The notes under the pieces: model-generated
The model's database searches: none
What the model was told of the DNA's origin: nothing
What the model saw: the letters and a program-made list of their open reading frames with translations, nothing else
Made by a program: the position numbers and the translations under genes
Source: Capitulum mitella
Lineage: Eukaryota > Arthropoda > Thecostraca > Pollicipedomorpha > Pollicipedidae
Assembly: GCA_030062745.1 (NCBI GenBank)
Contig: CP099841.1
Span: 19,533,398 to 19,597,397 of the forward strand
Direction of reading: 5' to 3'
Length of the DNA: 64,000 bases
In this document: positions 1 through 10,800 of the stretch, in pieces
Numbering within the stretch: the stretch's first letter is position 1
Layout: every line of letters starts with the position of its first letter

Positions 1-182
1 TTAACCCAGCTGAGCGTAGGGCCATTATAACTCAATATGCCTACTGCCTAAGCCGCGATGTTATAGCGAGATGACAGGATACTCCAACATTGGGAGTGAA
101 TAACAGTTCTTCTAACGTGTCCAGCCTTGTTCCCATAGGCGCGAGAGCCATTGGTCCAGGGAGGCTTCATACCCCTAACTTG

Positions 183-506
183 TTTGAAGTTTTACATTGA
201 CCCTATGGGCGTTGACTGAAAAGAATTGATCCAAAATGTCCCCTCCCGCCCAACCGTAGAGGAGTTCCCGTGCCCCTGCTCGTTCCTTCTGACTTGGATG
301 AAGCTGACGACCATAATCTGATGAAAGCTGAGGGACAGGGTCTGAATGTTATCCGCAAGGTGCATGTGTATGTGTATGAATGTGCACGTGCAAAGCGACC
401 TCATTCATAGCGGCTGCAAGTGGGTGGAGTCCAATAGCAACATTGAGAAGCAGGGAAACAGGTTTTTGAGGTTTTACGTTGACCCAATGGATGTTGGCCA
501 GAAAGA
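183..506 (+). repeat. two diverged copies of a short interspersed repeat
   Basis: Bases 183-227 and 461-506 share a motif of the form GAGGTTTTACGTTGACCC followed by ATGG and a GAAAAGA/GAAAGA tail. A weaker third relative lies at about 5500-5545. No ends or target duplications were resolved, so the family is unassigned. Confidence 0.4.
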
Positions 507-959
507 TTTTGCCCAAAAGGCTTTTTATTTTTAATATGTTTAGCAAAAAAATCAGAGAAAGATAATTTTTGTCCGGTATTCAAGAGGTCGCCCGTTACAC
601 CTAGCATTTTTCGATGTCTCTTTTAATAGCACAAAAGGAGATCACTTAACTACTGTCTAAACTCAGAAAGCTATGTTAATCCGTCAAATAACTGCGTTTT
701 TGAAATGCGGAGGGGGAAATCAGGTGCCACTGTAAATAAATATATATACATATATACATAGGTATATACTACATAATTACTGTATGCCTGCAAATTAGGA
801 TTTTCTTTGCATATCTAGATTACGTGACATATACTTTCTGTAAACACAGACCGCATACCATTATCAAGGTTCAAATAACTGCGTTTCCTCAATCACTGCG
901 TCGTGCCATTTGAGCGTTCTCGCAGTTCGCCAGGCGGCGAACGGGCTGATGGAAAGCAG

Positions 960-2110
960 GTGCCGCGGGGACGACTTGCGACAGTAACGGTCACGTGACG
1001 TCACAAAGGCCGAAGTGTCGCGCCTGCAGGGCCGGGCGGGCGCTCGCGTGAGACGGCCCGAACGGCGGCCAGGCGGCTCGGCTCCGGACGACGCTGGTCG
1101 CGGTGGCGCGCGCCCACACCGGGCATCGATTCAATCAGCTGATTACGGCGGTGGGGGGGGGGGGCGGCCGTCGGCAGCGGCGGCACTGTTTGCACGGACA
1201 TAAAGTCAACAGCGTCTCATTTGTGAACCACATCCCATCCAGCGGCGGGGCGGCCGCCGCGGCGCGAAACGCGACGCAGTGGGACCCTCCGAGGACAAAC
1301 AGTTTTATCGTCACGGAGATGACGGTGAAATGTAAATGGCGCCACGGCGGGTCTCTGAGTGAATGGGCCGACGCGAAGGCGGTTAGTCATGAATGGTCTC
1401 CGGTGCGGGGGAGCCCGCGCGCCCTGCCCGAAAGAGGTGGTGCTTGACTTGACGCAGATTCCGGACAATTTTCAGCATGCAGACGTGCGAAATCCGAGGA
1501 TGCTTCAGCGAAAGGAAGCGCAGCGCCTCCTGTCCCTGTCGGTAATCTGCGAAACTTTCATCTCAGCTGCATCAACACCACCGGTCAATTCTTCACAGAG
1601 CTCTGATTTATGACGCGCAGCCCTCCGCCGCTTTTTGTCGCCATTTCACGCCTCTCCGCCCCCATCCTGTCCATTGGCATTCATACACTCCCAGACCCAC
1701 ACGCGGCCGAGTGCCGCCCACCCGACTGCGACCGACAACACAAACGGTGGCCCGGGCGCGGCAGGTGACCGCGCCATTCGCCCGCTCCCTCCCGCGCCGA
1801 GCTCGGCGGCGCTCGTCTGTGCACGGCTCGGCTGTGTCCAGTTACACGCAGCCGGTGCGCCGACCGGCGGGGGACGAGGGGGGCAGACTACGAACGCGGC
1901 GACGGGCGGCACTCTTGAAGACGGCGGGGCAGGCGTCGGCCATTTAACACGGCCGGCACGGCCCATTGACGCCCGACAAAGCCGTCCGTGTGACCGCTGC
2001 GGGGGCGGGAGAGCCGGAATGGCGGCGGGGCGAGCTCCGGCGAGCCTCCCCTCTTCCCTCCCGCACCGTCCCGGCGCACTTCGCTGCAGCCTCAGCACGG
2101 GTGGTCCACC
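960..2110. other. CpG-rich, GC-rich block
   Basis: The sequence is strongly GC-rich with very many CpG and GGCCGG/GGCGGG motifs at about 960-1450 and 1630-2110, unlike the AT-richer flanks. Long open frames on both strands follow from low stop frequency and show no recognisable protein. It may be an internal promoter or enhancer island of sim; that is inference. Confidence 0.4.
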
Positions 2111-2819
2111 CGAAGGCGTAGAAATTAGGCGGTGGCTGACACTTGGGGATGGACATTGACTTCCTCAGACTTACTTTGGACGATTTGGTGCCGCGGAAAG
2201 CCGTTCCTCCTTGCATCCCCTTGCCATAAGTTACGAGAATTATGCTGCTCCCTCATTCAAACGTGCTTGGCTTGGAATTCATTCCTACGTCTACGCACAG
2301 GGCTTTTTGCTGAAATGACAAGCTCTTGCTGATGAACTCCGGCGGTTCCCAGGGCTGGGCGTGATTTATTCGCAGGCCTGTCGGGCCGCAGTCGCGCCAA
2401 AGCCCTCTCCGGTGTCGCGTGTCGTTCCCACACCTCTCGCTGACAAACAAGGCCAACCTTCCACTGACTAACTCGATCAACGCGGGACAATATTCGCCGT
2501 CAGTATCGCATCATGCATATGTCACGAACTCAAACAATGGCGACCTGGAACACAGGCATTTGTCATGGGGAGCAGTGAGCTGCGCAGTGTGATGGTGTGA
2601 CCACGTCCCTCGATCCCTGGCACGTCTTTTATGAACAGACATGTTGGAGGCATTTAATTGACGGGGTCTGCCATGACTGGTCTTTATTGCTCAACACACA
2701 TCAAGATCGCTTTGCAGCTCAGTTAAGTTTCGCATTGAACTAGAATATCCATGCCGCTGTTTCCCAGGTAAATCTTACGATCCAATAGGTAATTGCAAAG
2801 GTAGGGTAATGCCAGGAGT

Positions 2820-4130
2820 GTCATTTTGTGTAAATGGTTGGGGGGATGAACCCGGGGACCGACAACCTGGCCTTCCACTCATGAGTTTCTTACAGGATAA
2901 AGTGGACTAATGTCCACTTTATTTTGCCTGATGACAGTTCTGTTCTTTTTTTCGTTATAATTTATGAAATAATAAGCACCTTTTCTTTGTTAAAACCGAC
3001 AAAAATATGGGGGAGGGGCAACATCATCTCTGAAAAGGCCGACATTCACATTGAGAGACCGTGGCCCCGCAAAAGAATGAAAAGCGACGTCTTTGCCGCA
3101 GCGTATTTTCCACTTACGTCAGCTATTTTTCTTCGCGACATTTCACTTCAAGAATGCTTGGTGCACGTGCGCTAATTTAATGCCGCTGAATCATGGTAAG
3201 GCGTTATTTAGTACGTGTTGTCCATATCTATATCCTCGTTTCCATTCCTGTGTGTAAAACACCATCACCATCTCAGCGAGTGGCAGCTGATTCGCATGAG
3301 AACTTCCTTATCTGCCAGGAGTCGCCACGTATCTCCATCAGATCGTCATTCGTTTTCGCTTATTAGCGTCGTTCCTCGGCCGTCGCCGGCTGTTTATCTG
3401 CGTCATCTCGGCCTGGCCAGCACGTGCGTCCTGTACAGACCGTCCGTCAGTTGTACGCCATTAGTGACACGAGTCACTTTTCCCATCGCACAGTCCGTGG
3501 CGTGTTGGCGAGTTTTTGTGGAACATTTTTTCGTGACATCAAAGGGTCCGGTAGCACAAGTGCGATGTCTCAGTGATGTCCGTTATCACGGAGTCGGACC
3601 GCTGTGCGTCGTATTTGCTGAAATTTGCCTCGATTATCGCGAGGTGATTAAAAGCATTGTAATGCATCACAAATGAGAACCACCAGAGACAGGGTGGCGA
3701 ATGAGCGGTACGATATATTGACTGCACGTTCGAAGCATAATAGGCGTTTCAAATATAAAACATTATTGTTAGAACATTTGACTTCAACCAAATGATGCAC
3801 TTGCTTTTGCCGCCGGGGAGGTGTGATTAAGTTTTTTACGATACACTGCATGGGTGTCGTTTTGTGTAAATGATTAGGGGGAGGGGAAGGGCGGGGCGAG
3901 TCGAGGGCCCGGGAACCTAACCTCAAATGCGAATTCCTCAACAGATTGCTTTATTTTTGCCCACTTTATTTTGATCCATCCATTACCCACTTTATGTTGA
4001 CTGACGACAATAATTATTTTTGTTTTTGGTTACCACTTGCGAAATAAAAAGCTTGTTAAAACTAACAGAGAAGGGAGGGGGACTGAAGTCACATTTGGAG
4101 GGGCCCATCGCACACATGTTGGAGGAGGGC
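2820..4130 (+). repeat. two copies of an interspersed repeat (about 2820-3060 and 3845-4130)
   Basis: Both copies contain, in order, TGTGTAAATG, a G-rich run, a CCACTTTATTTTG motif, a CTGAYGACA motif, a stretch ending in GAAATAA, TTGTTAAAACnnACA and a GGGAGGGG run. The shared order over more than 200 bases shows common descent. Coding capacity and ends are not visible. The intervening 3060-3845 is ordinary non-coding sequence. Confidence 0.55.
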
Positions 4131-4783
4131 CATGACCCCTTCAAAAGAAAACAAATCGACAACCCTGATACATTGTTTTGACATACAGACATACTAGAAG
4201 CACGCTATTACGTTATTGGTTGTTGGTTTTGATTACTGTGTGCTGGTTTATTGGTTTAACATTATTGGTTTTGCAGTAAATGTAAATGAAACCAGCATGG
4301 CCAGACATTACTTGGACAGTCCAGGAGACCGAAAGAAATGTCTTAGATCTCATGTACAACGTGTAGGACACAATGGCCGAGCTAACTTAGTCTGCCGAGT
4401 TATGCGCCAATATGTTTTACATGCTCATGAAGTGCAAATCAGAGTTATTATTATTCCTTCGTATTATTCCCCATATTTTTAATATTAAATATTAGGAACA
4501 TAAAAGACGATTAATGTCAGTATCGAATGCAACTGGACAAACAAGGTCTGACATACAGCAATACCTCAATACGTATATCCGAGAACAATTAAGATCTGAC
4601 TTATAACAATGCATAATGTTCCCATGCATTCATTCATTTATGCTGTTGCTCATTCATTCAATCACACTCCGGCAGCGAGACAGTGTAAAAGTACACCCTG
4701 TACTTTGTTACTATTGTAAGTCTGAGCACCGGTTTGGGAAGAGGCCCTCGTCACGTCCTCAGCTACCGCGTGCTCCGTTGCAG

Positions 4784-4854
4784 GCCTGGGGGTCGCCTGG
4801 GGCTCACTGGAGGCGGAGAACAGGATCAAAGAGCTCGGCTCACTACTTCTGCAG
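4784..4854 (+). CDS. sim: sim exon: bHLH-PAS linker and start of PAS-A
   Basis: The acceptor is CCGTTGCAG at 4775-4783 and the donor GTGAAA at 4855. Starting in phase 1, it encodes (G)[17 protein letters not shown] and then GSLLLQ, the Sim linker leading into PAS-A. The missing first base of the first codon must come from the upstream bHLH exon. Confidence 0.9.
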
Positions 4855-7800
4855 GTGAAAACGGCCACAGCGGCCCAGTGCAGGTCGCAGACTGGTGTAA
4901 TTTGTGTTCAACAGCACTATTCTTACAACATATCTGGAGACTGATGTAGCTATGTGAGGTAACTTGTCATGGAAATCGTTAAAGATTTAACAAATGTTAG
5001 ACGTTTTTGCTGTAACACTCTCAGTAACTTTCAGTAACCTTACTCGGCACTCACAGTTCTTTTTGCCTCAAGTCTCCTTGAGGTGATCTGTCTGAATGCT
5101 CCTCATCACGATCCTTTGTTGCAGACTCTGGAGGGCTTTATATTCATCGTCGCCTCGGATGGCAAAGTTATTTACATCTCGGAAACGGCTTCTGTACATC
5201 TTGGGTTATCACAGGTAAGCACAACACCCTGCTGGTCTCTTAAAAGCGAATTTAGCCTCTAAAATACTGGATCAAAACGAAAAACATATATCCACCCAAC
5301 AGACATTAAGTCCTTTAAAAGTATGGGTAATTTTTAGACTGATGTCGTAACATACAAACAAGTCTCTTGAAAAACACATACCGCACATTTGACATGAGTT
5401 TTGTGTGAAAATCATCAACCTTGCTAAACTAATCTATGGCTGCATTGGCCATTACCATGGCCGTAGATTCTAAGGGGTGGAAGGGTCTGGACCCTAGCTT
5501 TTCAGAGGTTTTAACATTGTACATATGACAGTCACTGGAAAGAAATGCTACGTAATCCTAATCAGCCCCCCCCCCCGCATTTTTTTAAATGCTCAGTCAT
5601 GAGCGTTTCTCCTAACTCCCGCGGCATTCACTCATTTTCATTCAGTTCTCAGCCAACAATCGCTCTTCGATGCTCTCAGCGGACAAAACCGCCCGCGTTT
5701 GACACGATTTCCCAACAGTCTACCTGAGACCTGCAACCGTTGCCGTGTACCCCCTCCCCCACCTTCGGCTTCCAACCTGCTGCCGGCGGATCACTCCGGC
5801 ACGAGCAGGGAGCCGGGCCCCCGGGACAGGCGGCCGGCCTGGGACGTCACCGTGATCGCCGGCCGCTCGTCCGTCACGGGATTAAGTCGTCCGGCGCTGT
5901 CGGCGCGCGGCGGCCGGCGGCGCGCGCCCCACCTCCGCCTGTTTGCGCGCCGGTCCTGTTTGCCGGCCCGCCTCCGGTTACCGGCGGCCGGCCGGGCCAG
6001 ACGGCGTGTCGCCGCCGCCGCCGCCGCGTCCGGGAGCGCTTCCGGCGGCGGAGGGCCGGCGGCGTTCCGGCGCCTGCAGGGCGTCGGCGGCGACGGAGCG
6101 CGCCGCTCCAACAACACGGCGGCGGCGTCGCGGCCGATTTATGACGTAACAGGCCGGCGGCCGGCCCGGCGGCGCCGCCCTGTTTGATGTGAAATATGGC
6201 CGTCATTTGTCGGCTTCCTCCCGCCAGATCCTCTTTCATCCTCGGCTCCCCCAGGCGCAAAAAACTGGAATCCACTTGGCATTGTATTTGGCTAATGGTG
6301 GGGCGCGCCGGACCGAGTCCGTCAAAGATGGCCGCCGTCGCCGCCCGCGCCGTCAGCTGATCGGCCGGTGGTCTTCAGGTGCTGCCGTTTTGTCCGGACC
6401 GTCGCGGAAAGTCATTCGTCACGTGGCCACGGATTGTCTCGTGATCACGGATCGTCGCTGTGCCTCAGCGGCGGTAGATAGACGGACTGGTGCGGCCCTT
6501 CGTTGACCAGAAGGCTAGCTATCTGGAGCGCCGGTTGTCCCAATCACCCGGTCTTGAGCCGTGATGATCTGCCGCCGTAAAATGAGTTGTGTACGGATGA
6601 GGTCGTATGCGACAGCAACTGATGACGTTGACAGACCTCTTCCGAAGGCCTCAGCTGGTGCTCCGTTTGTAAGCCCGCGACTCAGTGCTAACATAATGAG
6701 GCCGCCTCTTTACCTTCTTATGAAGGGTCGCAGTCTTCTGGGGGTTCCATCTCTCAGTCTTTTCCTGATCACGTATCTCAGGATTCACCTGATAGTGTCG
6801 TTGGAGTTGACGGCACCCTTCCAGCCATCGCCCAACGCCATCTGCCGAGCTCTCGCCTGCTGACACCTCAGTTCCTACCCAATTATGACCCTCAGTCCTC
6901 CATTCATAACATCCCTCAGAATTACTCCTATGACGTTCCCCAGACCTAGCTTGATGTGCCTCAGTCCCTATGACACATTCTCTACTGTCACGCTAGATCA
7001 CTTTTCAGTCCACGGTCAAATATTGTCTCCACCCAATGTCGCCCTGTTCCGGTCGGTGATGCCTCTCCAGGTGATGACGTTTCCGATGACGCTCATCCCG
7101 GTTGATGACACCCTAGCTCAGCTGATGGCGGCTCCCCAGTTCTCGGCCAATGACGCCCTGTTTCAAAGCCTGCTTAGTTCTCGGCCAATGACGCCCTCTC
7201 TCAGCTGCTGATGCCACCTCATGTCTTGGCCGATGACGCCTTGCCTCAGCTGGTGACGCCACCTCAGTTCTCGGCTGATAACAACCTGCCTCAGCTGATG
7301 ACGTCACCTCAGTTCTCGGCCGATGACGCCTGGCCTCAGCTGGTGACGCCACCTCAGTTCTCGGCTGATGACGCCCTGCCTCGGCTGATGACGTCTCCTC
7401 AGTTCTCGGCTGATGACGCCCTGCCTCAGCTGATGACGTCTCCTCAGTTCTCGGCCGATGACGCCCTGTCTCAGCTGATGACTGCGCGGCCGTGACGGCC
7501 AATATCCGGGCCGGCTTAGCGGGCCGAGAATGCGAGCGCGCCACTGACCCGCCGGTTGGCGCCATAAATCAGGCTCTCCGGCTGTAAAAACGTGGCCGAA
7601 ATCAATTACACGGCGCGGCGAGGTCCGGCGCGGTCCCACGCCGGCGCGCCGCCCCACGTATCGCCCGTGATCATCGCCGCCGCCGCGCGCGCCGCGCCGA
7701 TTCGGCGCGCCGATTAAAACGCGCGGCTGCGCGCTGAATACGGTGGCGAGTCGTCCCCGGCGGGGGGCGGTAAACAGGGCCGCGCCCGGCGCCCGCCACG

Positions 7801-10800
7801 GTACACAATGTGCCATTAGGTGGCGATTTGTCACCGCATTGGAATGGGCTGCGCGGGCGTGAGGCGGCGGGAGGCGGTACGCGGGGTGGGGTGTTCCCGT
7901 CTGTGTGTTGTCTTGTGTCGGACGCCGCGGGTGGTGTGCCCGCCGCTGGCTACTTGTTCCCCGGGACCGGTTTCGGGGTTCTGTTTACACAAGGCCACGC
8001 GGTTAAACAACACCGCCATGTGTTACCAATATCTTGCCGACTGACGGATCGGTGGCATTCGGGCTCATTGAGACGATGACTGTAGACGTGTTCAATGAAA
8101 TGACGGATACGTTTTGAAAAGCTTTGTTGGGAATCACAAAATGTGGTCGGACGAGGCAAAAATCCACGAACCCCACCGCAAACGCACCGCTTCACTCCCC
8201 CTCCCCAACGACCCCACCCCGACACGAAGCGGCCCAGCCTTTGGCGGGTCGGCCTCCGAGTGGACAGCGGCGCCGGTCGAGCTCCGAGTGGACAGCGGCG
8301 TCTGTCGGTCTCCAAGTGGACAGCGGCGTATGTCGGTCTTCGAGTGGACAGCGGCATCTGTCGGCCTCCGAGTGGACAGCGGCGCCGGTCGGTCTCCGAG
8401 TGGACAGCGGCGTCGGTCGATCTCCGAGCGGACAGCGGCGTCTGTCGGTCTCCGAGTGGACAGCGGCGCCGGTCGTCTCCGAGTGGACAGCGGCATCTGT
8501 CGGCCTCCGAATGGACAGCGGCGTCTGTCGGTCTCCGAGTGGACAGCGGCGCCGGTCGGTCTCCGAGTGGACAGCGGCGCCGGTCGGCCGCCGGCCTGTC
8601 GGACGCCCGCGTCGTCGTGTTGTCGTCGCCGTCCTCGGCCCGGCGACTGGTTCGACCCCCTCTGGCAGATTGAGCCATCTCGGCCAGATCAATAGATCGG
8701 ACGTGATGGGGGACGAGAGGCGAGGGAGGGGCCAAAAAGCGCCGACGCTGCAGAGCTTTGAGACCGAGTGGAGGCCGTCTCTTTGTCTCTTTGACAACAA
8801 TGAGCGTGCAGCTTTTCAGGGCACCAGCGGCCAGTACCTGGGCTTGCCAGCAGCGGGGTAGGCAGGCATCAGCTTATCGGCCTTGTTTCTTGTCAGGCGG
8901 TAACGACGTTAAATTTCATAAACTTTACGGTAATGAGGTTCCCGCAATGGATTTTTAAAGCTCGTTTTCATTCTGTTCCGCGGAAATGGGCCAGGCGATG
9001 TGTGACTGGATGGCACCAATCCACTACTCGGTTTTGCGTAGAAATCTATACGTTTGTATTAGATGCTAGCAAACTTACCAAGACACATCAACATCCAGGG
9101 ACAAGATACATCAACTAAGCATTTCAGTTTAGGAGCAACTGTTAGCTTTCGGCAAGGTCATTCCGGTGATTGCTTCGCGGCACTGGAAGGAAATCGGTTG
9201 TGCGGCCCCTTAGACGTTCCGATGGACAAACACCACCACTGTGACATGCGCACCGCGAAATGCTGACAAATTATACGTCTCCCTAAATATAACTGTGCCG
9301 TTCAGGCTGCTGGGAACCTTTCAGAACCACGATCCTCTGCCCGACAGGGAGTGAGGTGAATGGCGCCCGATGTAATTACCGCCCAGGCAGGGGCTCAGAG
9401 GTAATCCGGCCCTGGGCAGTGCCCCTGGTCTCATGGGTCCGCTCCACATTGTAAACGCTGACACTGTGATGGTGCTCTGGAGGTGGAGCTCGGACCGTGA
9501 AGGTCCGGGCCCGGACGCCATTTTTGTTAGTCTTAAAGGTGGAACAAAAAGGCTGGGATATCGAACCGCCAAAACAAAGAGATGGTGGGAGGGAATTAGT
9601 GAATCTTGCGGTGCCAGTATACGGACAAGCATAACAGACACTGCCATCGACTGGATAAATCATACTCGCCAGAAATTTGCTCACAGTCCCATCCATGCTT
9701 CAGTTGTCGAATTTTGACAGCCTTTGGCCAAATTTCTGCAAAATACAAAGCGTGCGAAATGTTATGTCTCACAGGCAAAAGCGGTTTTTCTCAGCTCATT
9801 TCTTCGCACCAAACATTCTCGACCCTGAACCATTTTAGATGTGCATAACTTTCGTCGTGTTTCGCGTTTCCCATCCTTCCTCACAATTATTATGATGAAT
9901 GAGATTACGTTCCCTTGTGTTGCAATAAAGAAAAAGTCGTAAACCGTCGAAAAAGAAGATTTATAAATACTTCAGCCTTCTGTTATTGTTGAACAAAGAG
10001 TCTGACCGTTTTGGCCATGTTGCGTCGCAATCTTTTCCGCGAATCGCCGCAGAGAAAGGAGAGTAAAGCCGAGCCCGGGCCCCAGAACCGCCAACCAGCT
10101 TCCACTGCAATAGTGGACGACTCTTCACAATGTTTAAACCAGGGCTGACCTTTGACATACCCATCTAACGACTTCTTCAAGAATTCTGATTGCAGAGAGG
10201 AATAACTTTTACGCAATCCCTCTGTTCGTCAAAGAAATGGCTCACCAACCTGTGGGGTCAAGGTAGACATGTCCAAAAGCAGATTCAGAGTGGACGGTTC
10301 TCAGCGGTTCGAGTAAAATGACCCAAATCTGATGAGAAAAACAAAGGTGGGTTTGAGCAAAGGTCTAAACCACCGATGTTGTGTGTAAGAACGTTTTTGG
10401 AAGCTGGTGAGGCCGCACACATTTTGGGATCATTTGTTCCATGTCTAGCCACAGGGCTGATGCTAAAACTCAAATCTGCTAGAACCTCCGACCTAACTTC
10501 TTTATGGGACGTAACATTCATGCAACCAATTTTTCCCGTCCCCAGTCCTTGATATTTGAAGTATCTCAAATCAAATCTTAATGGCGTAAAATCTACTCTT
10601 GCACCGGAAAGTGACGCTCTACAGTTTCGAGACGCTCAGAAACGTCCTGAGACTTTTGAGAGAAACTATGTTCTGCGACGTTTTGAGACTGTTGCCATTT
10701 CTTTACGCATTGTTACCGGAGTATCCCTACGTTGCCCGCGCGTTGTCTGCTATTTCGAGCGAGGTGCACCAGCTCACCCGCTGACCTCCGTCAGGTGGAG

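Larger units (their letters stand above)
1..4783. other. sim upstream intron or 5' flank, no coding exon seen
   Basis: No sim bHLH coding sequence or other recognisable exon was found here on either strand. Because the first sim exon found (4784) begins in phase 1 inside the linker after the bHLH, this stretch is most simply the preceding intron or 5' flank. It contains old interspersed repeats, a CpG-rich block (960-2110) and AT-rich sequence around 730-780. Confidence 0.55.
5215..10794 (+). other. large sim intron
   Basis: This 5.6-kb intron splits PAS-A. It holds a CpG-rich block at about 5760-6360, a second at about 7490-7960, a 45-bp minisatellite (7100-7485) and a 28-bp minisatellite (8255-8590). 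No coding exon or nested gene was recognised on either strand. In arthropods, sim introns are plausible places for midline enhancers, but no element is proven here. Confidence 0.6.

Noticed and set aside
1635-2159. Overlapping long frames on both strands
   Set aside because: They lie in a CpG-rich block and have low-complexity Pro/Arg/Ala products, no splice or domain support.
7113-7834. Minus-strand frames with repeated [15 protein letters not shown] peptides
   Set aside because: These are produced by the 45-bp minisatellite, whose unit length keeps the frame open.
8114-8861. Several frames of 170-260 codons on both strands
   Set aside because: These are produced by the stop-free 28-bp minisatellite; all forward frames encode the same rotated peptide.
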